This document shows, piece by piece, positions 25,101 through 34,658 of a stretch of DNA of 39,826 nt (the stretch's first letter is position 1; every line of letters begins with the position of its first letter). The stretch covers positions 1 to 39,826 of the forward strand of contig NZ_CAFI01000149.1 in NCBI RefSeq assembly GCF_000239775.1. The letters run 5' to 3'. Origin of the DNA: Bradyrhizobium sp. ORS 375 (GTDB lineage Bacteria; Pseudomonadota; Alphaproteobacteria; Rhizobiales; Xanthobacteraceae). Under the pieces are notes generated by a model that was given only the letters and a program-made list of their open reading frames with translations, had not been told where the DNA came from and did no database searches. Made by a program: the position numbers and the translations under genes.

Positions 25101-25385
25101 ATCCAGCGCCCCTTCGCAAGAGATCCACTTGAAACGAAAACCCGCGCGCCCACCTGATGCTGAGCGACGATGGCGCGATTGCGTCGTCCGCCGTCAGCCG
25201 AGTCTTAAGGGCCTGCCCTTAAGATCATGTGGCTGGAGCTGATTTGAACAGGTCTTTTGCCGACCTCTTTCCCGAATTGGGACGCGTTCATTGCCATTAC
25301 CTTTTGTTGAGACTTCTTTGCGAGGGTCTGCCCACCCAAAGCAATAAAATTCCAAGTCACCACAAACTCCAACGCGAGCTGCGCG
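25101..25385. promoter_or_regulatory. Divergent promoter region with a 22-bp perfect palindrome
   Basis: Arms TCTTAAGGGC (25203-25212) and GCCCTTAAGA (25215-25224) are exact complements around a 2-bp centre. It sits between the divergent NodB-fold and acetyltransferase genes. There is no T-run on either side and no gene ends here, so an operator for a dimeric regulator is more likely than a terminator. The stretch 25285-25375 is AT-richer and probably holds the rightward promoter. Confidence 0.5.
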
Positions 25386-26606
25386 ATGACCATGGCCGCC
25401 GTGATCGAGAGCCGGACGGCGCAGGCGCCCGCGCAGCGGCTGGTGTCCGGAATCGCTGATGTCGAGATCATCTCCGATCTCGCCGCAGCCGAGGCGGTCT
25501 GGCGCGCGCTCGAATCTCCCGACCATGTCTCGACACCCTACCAGCGCTTCGACCTGGTCGGCGCCTGGCAGCGCGCTGTCGGCGCAAGTGAGCAGGCGCG
25601 GCCGTTCATCGTTGTCGCGCGCGATGCCGAGCAGCGCCCTCTCCTGCTGCTGCCGCTGACCTTGCGGAACGCTTTCGGCGTCCGCGTCGCCAGCTTCATG
25701 GGCGGCAAGCATACGACCTTCAACATGCCGCTGCTGGAGCGCGATTTCGCCGGGCGTGCCGGCGATCGGGATCTCGATGCGCTGCTCGCCAGCCTGCGCG
25801 ATCACGGTGGCGCCGACGTGCTTGCGCTGTCGCAGCAGCCGGTGCGATGGCGTGAGCTCGCAAATCCCCTGGCGCAATGGCCGCACCAGCCGTCGGTCAA
25901 CGACTGCCCGGTGCTGCTGATGCCGGCGGGCGCCGCGCCGACGGCGCTGCTCTCGAACTCGTTCCGCAAGCGTCTCAAGAGCAAGGAAAAGAAGCTGCAG
26001 GCGCTGCCCGGCTATCGCTACATGATCGCCGACAGCGACGCCGAGATCGGCGAGGTGCTCGACTGGTTCTTCCGCACCAAGCCGATCCGCATGGCCGAGC
26101 AGAAGCTGCCGAACGTCTTCGCTGACCCCGGCGTCGAGGCCTTCGTGCGAAGCGCCTGCATGGCCCGGCTCGGCTGCGGTCATCGCGCGATCGAGATACA
26201 CGCTCTGCGTTGCGACGCCGAGATCATTGCGATGTTCGCCGGCGTCGCTGACGGGACGCGCTTCTCGATGATGTTCAACACCTACACGCTGTCGGAGAAT
26301 GCGCGCTGGAGCCCGGGGCTGATCCTGATGCGCTCGATCATCGATCACTACGCGAAAGAGGATTTTCGCGCGCTCGATCTCGGCATCGGCTCGGACGACT
26401 ACAAGCGGATGTTCTGCAAGGATGACGAGCCGATCTTCGACAGCTTCATTCCGCTGACCGCGCGCGGCCGCGTGGCCGCGAGCACCATGGCGGCGTTGGG
26501 GCGGGCGAAGCACGCCGTCAAGCACAGCCCTGCCCTGCTCCGCCTCGCGCAACGCCTGCGGGGCGCACTGCAGCCAAGGACAGACGCCGCCAAGGACGAT
26601 AACTAG
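25386..26606 (+). CDS. GNAT-fold acetyltransferase, CelD/BcsL (FemAB-like) family
   Basis: The product has 406 residues. The Acetyltransf_6 (PF13480) domain covers about 165-330, with SNSFRKRLKSKEKKLQAL at its start and the conserved SPGLILMRSIIDHYAKEDFRALDLGIGSDDYKRMF at its end. Such proteins are frequent in cellulose and exopolysaccharide loci and are thought to add acetyl or acyl groups to the polymer or precursor. The start ATG 25386 gives an N-terminus rich in Ala. The stop codon overlaps that of the convergent co-polymerase gene within the four bases CTAG (26603-26606). Confidence 0.86.
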   Translation: MTMAAVIESRTAQAPAQRLVSGIADVEIISDLAAAEAVWRALESPDHVSTPYQRFDLVGAWQRAVGASEQARPFIVVARDAEQRPLLLLPLTLRNAFGVRVASFMGGKHTTFNMPLLERDFAGRAGDRDLDALLASLRDHGGADVLALSQQPVRWRELANPLAQWPHQPSVNDCPVLLMPAGAAPTALLSNSFRKRLKSKEKKLQALPGYRYMIADSDAEIGEVLDWFFRTKPIRMAEQKLPNVFADPGVEAFVRSACMARLGCGHRAIEIHALRCDAEIIAMFAGVADGTRFSMMFNTYTLSENARWSPGLILMRSIIDHYAKEDFRALDLGIGSDDYKRMFCKDDEPIFDSFIPLTARGRVAASTMAALGRAKHAVKHSPALLRLAQRLRGALQPRTDAAKDDN

Positions 26607-28909
26607 GCGGCGACGCCGCGCGGCCCCGGCTGATTGCGGTTGGCACCGCCGACAGGCGTCCGCAGCATGCTGACGGCGCCGAAGCCGACCTCGCGCAGCT
26701 GCTCGCTCATCTGGCTGCGGGCCTCGGCGGGCATGGCGGGATCCGGCACGACGACGGCGCGCGCGCCGGTTGTCAAGAGCTCGGCCGGCAGGTCGGACGC
26801 GTTGCCGGCATCGAGCAGCACGTGGTCGTAGACGCGCAGCAGCGCGTCGATCGCGAGCGCGAGCCGAGGCGATTGCAACTGGTTGCGGTCGGCGCCAGGC
26901 CGGCCCGCATTGACGAGATGCAGCCGCGAGGCCTGGTCCTTGGTGATGATCGACGCGAACGACGCCTCGCCCAGCATCAGCTCGATCAGCCCCGGCGCCG
27001 CCGGATCGACCGAGAGGCTGGCCAGCAGTTGCGGACGGCCGGCGAGATCGACGAGCACGACCCGGGCGTCCCGCGCCATGCTGCGGGCAAGCGACAGCGC
27101 GGTGGTGGTCACCGCCTCGCCACCCGCGGTGCCGAGCACCGTGATCTTACGTGCCGCCGCGCCCGCGGCCAGAAGACCTTGGGCGAGCTGATCGAGCTCG
27201 CTCGCGGGCGGCGCCGGCTCAGGGACCGGGGGCGACACCGCCGCGGGCGGCGGAACGGTGGCAGGCGGCGGAGTGACGGCAACAGGGGCCGGAGGAACGA
27301 CTTGGGCAACGATGGGCAGCGGCGCCGCAGCTGGAGCGACGACAGGAGCGAGCGACGCCGCAGGTGCCGCCATCACAGGCTCCGCCCGCACGGGCGACGG
27401 AGCGGTGACGACCGGTGCGGACGGCGCCACAGCGGAGACGGCGCGCGGCGCGGTGATACGCAGCAGCTCGCCGGTGATCACCACACCAGCCGTCAGCATC
27501 AATGTAGCCAGGGTCGCGATCAGCACGATCGGCAGCTTCTTCGGATAGGCCGGCGTATTCGACACCACCGCCCGCGAAATGATCCGCCCCTCCGCCGGCG
27601 GCGTGTCCAGGGTTTCGCGGGTGTTGGCCTCCCGGTACTTCGCCAGATACGACTCCAGCAGGTCACGCTGCGACTTGGCCTCACGCTCCAGCGCCCGGAG
27701 CTGGACATCCTGGCCATTGGTGGACGCCGCCTGCTTCTTGGCCTGGTCGAGGCTCTGGCTCAGCATCTGCACCCGCCCGTCGGCGATGCGCGCATCGCTG
27801 TCGAGCGAGCGCGAGATCTTGCCGGCCTCGTCGCGGATCTGGCGATCGAGATCGGCCAGCTGCGCCTTCAGCTCCTTGATGCGGGGATGATTGTCGAGCA
27901 GCGTGGAGGACTGCTCGGCGAGCTGCGCGCGCAAATTCACGCGCTGCTCGGACAATCGTCGCATCAGCTCCGAATTGAGCACCTCCGAAGCCTCGATCGG
28001 CTGGCCGCTCTGCAGCATCTCGCGGATCAGCCGCGCCTTGGTCTCGGCATCGGACTTCAGAGCGCGTGCATTGTTCAGCTGGGTGCTGACCTCGCCCATC
28101 TGCTGATTGGACAGCGAGGTGTTGTTGGTGCCCATGAAAGAGTTCGATTTGGTGCGGAACTCCTCGACTCGCGATTCCGCCTCCTCGACCTTCTTGCGCA
28201 GGCTCTGAATTTCGCCGGCGAGCCACTGGCTGGCCGACTTCGCCTGCGCCTGGCGAGCGGCCTGCTGAACGACCAGATAGCCATCGGCGATGGAGTTGGC
28301 GACCTGGGCCGCGAGCTCCGGATCCTGCGACTGGAATTCGACGACAAGGACGCGCGACTTGTCCACGGCGTAGACGGTCAGGCGCTCGTAATAGGCATCC
28401 ATGACGCGCTCCTCCGGCGTCATCGCGAGCGGGTCCTTGACCAGTCCAATCATCGCCGCGATCGACTTCAACGGGGAAACGCCGCGCAGCACCGGATCGA
28501 ACTCCGGCAGCTCGCCGAGCTTGTTCTTCCGGATGATGTCGCGGGCCAGATCACGCGACAGCACCAGCTGCACCTGGCTCGTCACCGCCTCCGGATCAAG
28601 CGCCGTCCGCTCCTCCGCCCGCTCGCCGCTCGGGCGCAGAAACGGACTCTCGCGGCCATCGATCAGGATGCGCGCTTCGGACTTGTAGCGCGGCGTGATC
28701 ATGTTGACCGCAGTGACCGCCAGCCCCAAGGCGAGCAGCGTCGGCAGCAGAATGAAGCCGCGCTTTCGCGCCAGAGCGCGGCCGATCAGCCGGACATCGA
28801 GATCGCCGGACGCGACCGGCTCGGCGGGCGGAGGCGCACTCGTCCGAGGCGGGACCGACGCCTTCTCAGCCCGAACCTTCTTGTCGGCACGCCAGAACGC
28901 CAACCGCAT
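26603..28909 (-). CDS. Exopolysaccharide co-polymerase (Wzc/ExoP/GumC-like) with degenerate tyrosine-kinase domain
   Basis: The product has 768 residues. The Wzz domain has TM1 near 48-68, a long periplasmic coiled-coil region (about 190-440) and TM2 near 455-478 after a Pro-rich SNTPAYPKKLP stretch. An Ala/Pro/Val-rich linker of about 100 residues follows. The cytosolic C-terminal domain resembles bacterial tyrosine kinases but is eroded: the Walker A position reads GTAGGEAVTTTALS without the GK pair, Walker A' reads VVLVDLAGRP and the B strand reads HVLLDAGN. The tail has no tyrosine cluster. It should set chain length and export with the Wzy-like protein, without autophosphorylation. ATG 28909 is preferred to GTG 28930. 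Confidence 0.86.
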   Translation of the reverse strand: MRLAFWRADKKVRAEKASVPPRTSAPPPAEPVASGDLDVRLIGRALARKRGFILLPTLLALGLAVTAVNMITPRYKSEARILIDGRESPFLRPSGERAEERTALDPEAVTSQVQLVLSRDLARDIIRKNKLGELPEFDPVLRGVSPLKSIAAMIGLVKDPLAMTPEERVMDAYYERLTVYAVDKSRVLVVEFQSQDPELAAQVANSIADGYLVVQQAARQAQAKSASQWLAGEIQSLRKKVEEAESRVEEFRTKSNSFMGTNNTSLSNQQMGEVSTQLNNARALKSDAETKARLIREMLQSGQPIEASEVLNSELMRRLSEQRVNLRAQLAEQSSTLLDNHPRIKELKAQLADLDRQIRDEAGKISRSLDSDARIADGRVQMLSQSLDQAKKQAASTNGQDVQLRALEREAKSQRDLLESYLAKYREANTRETLDTPPAEGRIISRAVVSNTPAYPKKLPIVLIATLATLMLTAGVVITGELLRITAPRAVSAVAPSAPVVTAPSPVRAEPVMAAPAASLAPVVAPAAAPLPIVAQVVPPAPVAVTPPPATVPPPAAVSPPVPEPAPPASELDQLAQGLLAAGAAARKITVLGTAGGEAVTTTALSLARSMARDARVVLVDLAGRPQLLASLSVDPAAPGLIELMLGEASFASIITKDQASRLHLVNAGRPGADRNQLQSPRLALAIDALLRVYDHVLLDAGNASDLPAELLTTGARAVVVPDPAMPAEARSQMSEQLREVGFGAVSMLRTPVGGANRNQPGPRGVAA

Positions 28910-29175
28910 CCATCCACTCCCGCGACCCACGCCACGCTGCTACCCTACGTGGTACGATTACACTCTATTAAGGTTGCTGACCGGTTAATCGACACATCCG
29001 CCTCCCGACGGTTGCAGAACAAACATCCTCGCGACGCACGATCGCGCGGAGAGGATCTTGGATCATTGGTCACATTGTCGAAACGAGCCACATTGCCGCG
29101 CCAGGAAGTGAAGCTTTGTTAACCATCACCGATCTATCCAAATAGGCCACGAAGGTAATAGCGCGAGAGACGCCC
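28910..29175. promoter_or_regulatory. Divergent promoter region between co-polymerase and glycosyltransferase
   Basis: This AT-richer spacer contains several GTTAA pieces (GGTTAATCG near 28983, TTGTTAACC near 29117) and ACTCTATTAAGG near 28970. Divergent promoters are expected. No specific sigma-factor box can be assigned. Confidence 0.4.
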
Positions 29176-30399
29176 GTGCTCCCTCAATCTGCCAGTCGTC
29201 AGATCAGCTCGCGCACCACCGCCTGGCAAGAGCCGGCGCAGCACGGCGCTGCGGACGAACGCGACATGATGCGATCGCCGAACAGGCCATTGAAAATCCT
29301 CCACGCGGTGAGAGCGCCTGTCGGCGGCATCTTTCGTCACATTCTCGACCTTGCCAATGGCCAGGTCGATCGCGGGCATAACGTCGGCATCATCGCGGAC
29401 AGCCTGACGGGCGGCGAACGTGCCGATGCGGCGCTGGCGCAGATCGCGCCGCGATTGACGCTCGGCGTCCATCGCGTCGCCATTCACCGGGAGCCGTGGC
29501 CGACGGATGTCATCGCGCTCAGCCAATTCCACCGTCTGTCGCAACGGCTCGCACCGGATGTCCTGCACGGCCACGGCGCCAAGGCCGGCGCTTTCGTGCG
29601 GCTGCTCCCGCATCGGCCGGGGACCATTCGCATCTACACGCCTCACGGCGGATCCCTGCACTATCCACGGAACACGCTGAAGGGAGCGTTGTACGGACGG
29701 CTCGAGCACGCCTTGATGAACCGCACCGACCTGTTCCTGTTCGAGAGCGTGTTTGCCCGCGACACCTATGAGCGCATGATCGGCCATCCGCAGGGCCTTG
29801 TTCATTGCGTCTTCAACGGCGTCACCGCCGGCGAATTCGATCCGGTCACACCGGCGTCGGATCAGAGCGACCTCGCTTATGTCGGCGAGTTCCGGCACAT
29901 CAAGGGCGCCGATCTCCTGATCGACGCCGTCGCGCATCTGCGCGCCAAGGGGCGGCCGCTGACGCTCACGCTCGGCGGCGACGGCGAAGAGATGGCGCGC
30001 CTCAAGGCGCAGGTCGAGCGGCTCGGCCTGACCTCCGCGGTGCGCTTCATCGGACATGTGAAGGCCCGGGACGGTTTTTCCAAAGGGCGCCTGCTCGTTG
30101 TTCCCTCGCGCGGCGATTCCATGCCCTATGTGGTGATCGAGGCCGGCGCCGCCGGTGTCCCGATGATCGCCGCCCGGGTCGGCGGCATTCCGGAGATCTT
30201 CGGTCCGCATAGCGAGTCGCTGTTCATGCCGGGCAACGCGGTCGCGATGGCAGATGCCATCGCCTCGGCCCTCGACGACCCTGCGACCGCACAGCTGCGC
30301 GCCAAAGCGCTGCGCGAGCGCGTCTTCCAGCATTTTTCGCAGAAGGCGATGGTCGAGGGCGTGCTCGACAGCTACCGCGAAGCATTTACCAAGACCTGA
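29176..30399 (+). CDS. GT4-family glycosyltransferase (exopolysaccharide)
   Basis: The product has up to 407 residues and the GT-B fold. LKILHAVRAPVGGIFRHILDLA opens the acceptor domain, HGHGAKAG and YTPHGGSLHYP follow, and CVFNGV marks the domain link. In the donor domain, YVGEFRHIKGADLLIDA and SRGDSMPYVVIEAGAAGVPMIAARVGGIPEIFG give the nucleotide-sugar site. It would transfer a sugar to the lipid-linked repeat unit. The start is uncertain: GTG 29176 has GAGAGA upstream but adds 30 non-conserved residues before ATG 29266 (MMRSPNRPLKIL). It is followed at 129 bp by the phosphoglycosyl transferase on the same strand. Confidence 0.9.
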   Translation: MLPQSASRQISSRTTAWQEPAQHGAADERDMMRSPNRPLKILHAVRAPVGGIFRHILDLANGQVDRGHNVGIIADSLTGGERADAALAQIAPRLTLGVHRVAIHREPWPTDVIALSQFHRLSQRLAPDVLHGHGAKAGAFVRLLPHRPGTIRIYTPHGGSLHYPRNTLKGALYGRLEHALMNRTDLFLFESVFARDTYERMIGHPQGLVHCVFNGVTAGEFDPVTPASDQSDLAYVGEFRHIKGADLLIDAVAHLRAKGRPLTLTLGGDGEEMARLKAQVERLGLTSAVRFIGHVKARDGFSKGRLLVVPSRGDSMPYVVIEAGAAGVPMIAARVGGIPEIFGPHSESLFMPGNAVAMADAIASALDDPATAQLRAKALRERVFQHFSQKAMVEGVLDSYREAFTKT

Positions 30400-30528
30400 C
30401 GTCATTTACCATCGCTAACCGTTTCTTCCGAATTGCCGCTTAATCCCGTCGGTAGGGAATTTCCCCCGGCGCTGTCAGCGCTTACATGATCATACATACT
30501 AACAAACATAATCCGGGCTTGTACGACT

Positions 30529-32082
30529 GTGGAACCGATCAACGCTCGCTCGATGCTGGATGCTGCCGCGGCCTCGGCCGCGTCGACGGCCGGGGCCGGA
30601 CAGCCGGCCGTTGAACGCCGTCGCCGCCTGACGCCTGCTGCGCTGGCCGTGGCCAATCAGAAAGTCCACCGCGCCTATTCGCCGATCGTTCTTGCCGGCA
30701 TTGTCCGCATCACGGATTTCGTGCTGCTGAGCGTCGTCGGCAGCGCCATCTATTTCGGCTACGTCGTTCCGCTCAGCGGCTTTCACTGGGAGTATCTCGT
30801 CGCGATCCTCGGTCTGGCCGTGAGCGCCGTGGTCTGCTTCCAGGCGGCGGACATCTATCAGCTCCAGGTCTTCCGCGCCCAGGTGCGGCAGATGACCCGG
30901 ATGATCTCGTCCTATTGCTTCGTCTTCCTGCTGTTCATCGGCCTCTCCTTCTTCGCCAAGATCGGCAGCGAGGTTTCGCGCCTGTGGCTGGCGGCGTTCT
31001 TCTTCGTCGGGCTGGGCGCCCTGATCGCCAGCCGCGTCGTGCTGCGCAACCTCATTCGCAGCTGGGCGCGGCAGGGCCGCCTCGATCGCCGGACCATCAT
31101 CGTCGGCGCCGACCAGAGCGGCGAGGACCTGGTGCGCGCGCTCAGAGCGCAAGACGACTCCGAGATCGAAATCCTCGGCGTGTTCGACGATCGCAACGAC
31201 TCGCGCGCGCTCGAGACCTGCGCCGGCGCACCAAAGCTCGGCAAGGTCGACGACATCGTCGAGTTCGCCCGGCGCACCCGCGTCGACCTGGTGCTGTTCG
31301 CGCTGCCGATCTCGGCGGAGACGCGCATCCTCGACATGCTGAAGAAGCTGTGGGTGCTGCCGGTTGACATCCGCCTCTCGGCCCACACCAACAAGCTCCG
31401 CTTCCGTCCGCGCTCCTACTCCTATCTCGGCGCGGTCCCGACGCTCGACGTGTTCGAGGCGCCGATCACGGATTGGGACCTGGTGATGAAGCACCTGTTC
31501 GACCGTCTGGTCGGCGGCCTGATCCTGCTCATGGCGCTGCCGGTGATGGCGCTGGTCGCGCTGGCGATCAAGCTCGACAGTCCCGGTCCCGTGCTGTTCC
31601 GGCAGAAGCGGTTCGGCTTCAACAACGAGCGCATCGACGTCTTCAAGTTCCGCTCGCTCTATCACCATCAGGCCGATCCCACGGCGTCGAAGGTCGTGAC
31701 CAAGAACGATCCGCGCGTCACCCGCGTCGGGCGCTTCATCCGCAAGACCAGCCTCGACGAACTGCCGCAGCTGTTCAACGTCGTGTTCAAGGGCAATCTC
31801 TCCCTCGTCGGTCCGCGACCGCACGCGGTGCAGGGCAAGCTGCAGAACCGGATGTTCGACGAGGCCGTCGACGGCTACTTCGCTCGCCACCGGGTCAAGC
31901 CGGGGATCACCGGCTGGGCGCAGATCAACGGCTGGCGCGGCGAGATCGACAATGAGGAGAAGATCCAGAAGCGCGTCGAGTTCGACCTGTACTATATCGA
32001 GAACTGGTCCGTGCTGTTCGACCTCTATATCCTCTTGAAGACGCCGCTGGCGCTGATGACCAAGAGCGAGAACGCCTATTGA
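30529..32082 (+). CDS. Polyprenyl-phosphate hexose-1-phosphate transferase (WcaJ/PssY-like; undecaprenyl-phosphate glucose phosphotransferase)
   Basis: The 517-residue membrane protein starts exopolysaccharide synthesis by moving hexose-1-phosphate from a UDP-sugar to undecaprenyl phosphate. Four N-terminal helices lie at about 52-175. A Rossmann-like CoA_binding_3 domain ([19 protein letters not shown]) runs about 185-310. A further hydrophobic segment with the Bac_transf catalytic domain follows: [51 protein letters not shown] and [17 protein letters not shown]. The start appears to be GTG 30529; residue 9 is an alternative ATG. It sits between the GT4 enzyme and the Wzy-like gene. Confidence 0.93.
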   Translation: MEPINARSMLDAAAASAASTAGAGQPAVERRRRLTPAALAVANQKVHRAYSPIVLAGIVRITDFVLLSVVGSAIYFGYVVPLSGFHWEYLVAILGLAVSAVVCFQAADIYQLQVFRAQVRQMTRMISSYCFVFLLFIGLSFFAKIGSEVSRLWLAAFFFVGLGALIASRVVLRNLIRSWARQGRLDRRTIIVGADQSGEDLVRALRAQDDSEIEILGVFDDRNDSRALETCAGAPKLGKVDDIVEFARRTRVDLVLFALPISAETRILDMLKKLWVLPVDIRLSAHTNKLRFRPRSYSYLGAVPTLDVFEAPITDWDLVMKHLFDRLVGGLILLMALPVMALVALAIKLDSPGPVLFRQKRFGFNNERIDVFKFRSLYHHQADPTASKVVTKNDPRVTRVGRFIRKTSLDELPQLFNVVFKGNLSLVGPRPHAVQGKLQNRMFDEAVDGYFARHRVKPGITGWAQINGWRGEIDNEEKIQKRVEFDLYYIENWSVLFDLYILLKTPLALMTKSENAY

Positions 32083-32166
32083 GTTCGGGGATCCGGAGCG
32101 GGCGCGAGCCCGCTTCGTGTTTGTGTCAGGCCGGTCCCGCCGCGCGTTGCGTATGAGTGTGAGTTC

Positions 32167-33459
32167 GTGATGGCGTACACGGCGGCTGCCGGAGAGTTCG
32201 CGTCGAGGCCGATCGCCCCTCCGGGCGTGATGGCCTTTCAGCGCGCGCTGATCTGGCTGGTCGGTGCCTCCGGCGCCATCGTCTTCATTGAACCCAGCCC
32301 CTATGAGCTGGTGACGCTCGCCTCCGCCGCGGTGTTCATCGCGACCGGTATCAGGCTGCGCGCCGTCTTCCTGCCCCTCCTTCTTCTGCTCTTCCTGGTC
32401 AATCTCGGCTACACAATCAGCGCCGTGCCGCTGCTCGACGATTCCAAGATCGCGAGCTGGATCGCCACCTCCTGGTACATGGCCTTCACGGCGTTGTTCA
32501 TCGCCATGGTCACCTCCGAGGACAGCGCAGCGCGGCTCGACATGCTCCGGCGCGGCCTGGTGCTGGGCGGGGCGATGGCGGGTCTCGCCGGCGTCGCCGG
32601 CTACTTCCATCTCGTACCCGGCGGCTATGACCTCCTCACGCTGTACGGCCGCGCGCGCGGCACGTTCAAGGACCCGAACGTGCTCGGTGCGTTCCTGATC
32701 CTGCCGGCGCTGCTTGCGCTGCAGAACGTGGTCACCGCGCGCCTCGCCGCCACGCTGCGCGCGAGCTTCGCGCTCGGCATCATGGCGCTCGCCATCCTGC
32801 TCGCCTTCTCGCGCGCGGCCTGGGGCGGCCTGGTGCTCACGGCGGCCTTCATGCTGGTGTTGATGGTGCTCACCAGCCAGACCCGGGGCGAGCGCTCCCG
32901 CATCATCGTCATGACGCTCGCCGCGGCCGCCGCGGGCATCGTCCTGATCGGCGTTCTCCTCTCCATCGACTCCATCGCCGACATGTTCAAGCAGCGGGCG
33001 AGCTTCGACCAGAGCTATGACGAGGGCCGGTTCGGCCGCTTCGGACGCCACATCCTCGGCGCCGACATGGCGCTCGATCTGCCGTTCGGGATCGGGCCGC
33101 TGCAGTTCCACAACTACTTTCCCGAGGACACCCACAATTCCTATCTGAACGCCTTCATGTCGGGCGGCTGGCTGTCCGGCATCTGCTATCCCGCGCTCGT
33201 CTTCACCACCGTCATTCTCGGCTTCCGCTACCTGCTCGTGCGCGTGCCGTGGCAGCGCACCTACATCGCAGTGTTCTCCGCCTTCCTCGGCACCGTCGGC
33301 GAGAGCTTCATCATCGACACCGACCACTGGCGGCACTTCTTCCTGATGCTCGGCACGATGTGGGGCATGATCGCCGCCACCCGCGCGCATCAGGCCGAGG
33401 CGAGCCGATCGATCGAGATCGGCTCGCCTAGCAGCGCCGCGCTCAGCTCTCCGCCGTAA
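32167..33459 (+). CDS. O-antigen ligase/polymerase-like membrane protein (Wzy-type)
   Basis: The product has 430 residues with about 10-12 hydrophobic helices and a larger periplasmic loop at about 275-325. That loop contains GRFGRHILGADMALDLPFGIGPLQFHNYFPEDTHNSYLNAF. The H-N-x-Y-L pattern in this loop is characteristic of the Wzy_C/WaaL family (PF04932). With a Wzc-like co-polymerase and an initiating transferase in the locus, the polymerase role is more likely than lipid A ligase. The start is GTG 32167 or the adjacent ATG 32170. The 3' end overlaps the convergent oxidoreductase gene by 17 bp. Confidence 0.87.
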   Translation: MMAYTAAAGEFASRPIAPPGVMAFQRALIWLVGASGAIVFIEPSPYELVTLASAAVFIATGIRLRAVFLPLLLLLFLVNLGYTISAVPLLDDSKIASWIATSWYMAFTALFIAMVTSEDSAARLDMLRRGLVLGGAMAGLAGVAGYFHLVPGGYDLLTLYGRARGTFKDPNVLGAFLILPALLALQNVVTARLAATLRASFALGIMALAILLAFSRAAWGGLVLTAAFMLVLMVLTSQTRGERSRIIVMTLAAAAAGIVLIGVLLSIDSIADMFKQRASFDQSYDEGRFGRFGRHILGADMALDLPFGIGPLQFHNYFPEDTHNSYLNAFMSGGWLSGICYPALVFTTVILGFRYLLVRVPWQRTYIAVFSAFLGTVGESFIIDTDHWRHFFLMLGTMWGMIAATRAHQAEASRSIEIGSPSSAALSSPP

Positions 33460-34621
33460 ACGTCAGCCCGGCATTGTCCACCAGCCGCTTGATCAGGCTG
33501 TCCTGGAGCGCCGCGCCGGGAGTCCAGAAGCCGCCCTTCACGCCGGCACCGTCGCGCAAGAGGCCGATGGCGCATTCGCTGATCATCTTCGAGGTCGAGC
33601 CGTAGCCAGGATCGCGGTCGCCCTTCACGGTGGCGCGGACCTGGCGTCCGTCGGGCGCGATCGCGACGAACATCAGATTGTAGTAGCCGTTCTCGCGCTC
33701 CTCCTTGGAGGGCCCCTCGCCCGGCTTCGGCGCGTTCGGGCCGGTCTTCTCGGAATTGGCCGCCATCACCTTCTTGGCATTGGCCTCGCCCTTCTCGCCG
33801 GGGCCGGTCAGCACCATTTCGTCATAGACGAAGTCCTGGCCGTACGGAAAACCCATCAGCATGTTGGAGCGGTGGACGTTGCGGGTGTTGATCAGCGCCA
33901 TCATGAACGGCGCCGCCCAGGATTGCAGATCCTCCTCGTAGAGCGGCTTGTTGCCGGTCGGCTGCTTCGGGCCCTTGAAGCCCGGCGTCAGCGCGAAGAA
34001 GTCCTTCAGAACCGATACCAGGCTGAGATCCTGGGCCACCGCATCGAACGTCGCCTTGGCGCTGGCGGCCGTGCCTCCGGACAACGTGCCGCTCATGCCG
34101 CGGACGCGGCCCTTCACGCGCGCGGCCGGAGCGCCGAGCACGCGTTTCGCCTGCTGCTGCACGAAGTAGACCCCGAGCTCGAACGGTACGGAATCGAAGC
34201 CGCAGGAGAACACGATGCGGGCGCCGCTCCTTTCGGCGGCGGCCTGATGCTTGTCGATCATCTGCCGCATCCACACCGGCTCGCCGCAGAGATCGACATA
34301 GTCGGTGCCGGTCTCGGCGCAAAGGGCGACCAGCTCATTGCCGTAGTACTGGTAGGGACCGACCGTGGTCAGCACCAGCTTCGTCTGCGCTACCATCGCC
34401 TTGAGCGTCTCGGGATTGGACGCATCAGCCGCGATCAGCGGCGTATCGGACGGCGCGCCGATCTCGTCGCGGACAGCGGCGAGCTTGTCGAGGCTGCGGC
34501 CCGCCATCGCCCAGCGCAGCGAGGCGTCGCCGCGATAGCGGGTGGCGAGGTATTCGGCGACGAGCTTGCCGGTGAAGCCGGTGGCGCCGTAGACGACGAG
34601 GTCGAATTTGGATGACGTCAT
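33443..34621 (-). CDS. Saccharopine dehydrogenase-like NAD(P)-binding oxidoreductase (trans-acting enoyl reductase type)
   Basis: The product has 392 residues. The N-terminal Rossmann motif VVYGATGFTGKLVAEYL binds NAD(P). TTVGPYQYYGNELVALCAETGTDYVDLCGEPVWM and SCGFDSVPFELGVYF are the signatures of the group that also holds mycobacterial trans-acting enoyl reductases and eukaryotic SCCPDH. Real lysine metabolism is unlikely. The substrate is unknown, perhaps lipid-linked. ATG 34621 yields the family start MTSSKFDLVVYG. It is convergent with the Wzy-like gene. Confidence 0.88.
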   Translation of the reverse strand: MTSSKFDLVVYGATGFTGKLVAEYLATRYRGDASLRWAMAGRSLDKLAAVRDEIGAPSDTPLIAADASNPETLKAMVAQTKLVLTTVGPYQYYGNELVALCAETGTDYVDLCGEPVWMRQMIDKHQAAAERSGARIVFSCGFDSVPFELGVYFVQQQAKRVLGAPAARVKGRVRGMSGTLSGGTAASAKATFDAVAQDLSLVSVLKDFFALTPGFKGPKQPTGNKPLYEEDLQSWAAPFMMALINTRNVHRSNMLMGFPYGQDFVYDEMVLTGPGEKGEANAKKVMAANSEKTGPNAPKPGEGPSKEERENGYYNLMFVAIAPDGRQVRATVKGDRDPGYGSTSKMISECAIGLLRDGAGVKGGFWTPGAALQDSLIKRLVDNAGLTFTAES

Positions 34622-34658
34622 TCTTGTTTCCTGGAGATCAGCTGCGATTTTAATGCCC

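Noticed and set aside
26822-29122. A plus-strand frame of 766 codons
   Set aside because: Complement of the co-polymerase gene; Arg/His/Gly-rich with no motif.
30499-33390. A minus-strand frame of 963 codons
   Set aside because: It lies opposite the phosphoglycosyl transferase and Wzy-like genes, both with clear family motifs; its own sequence is low-complexity (E/H/R/D-rich) shadow.
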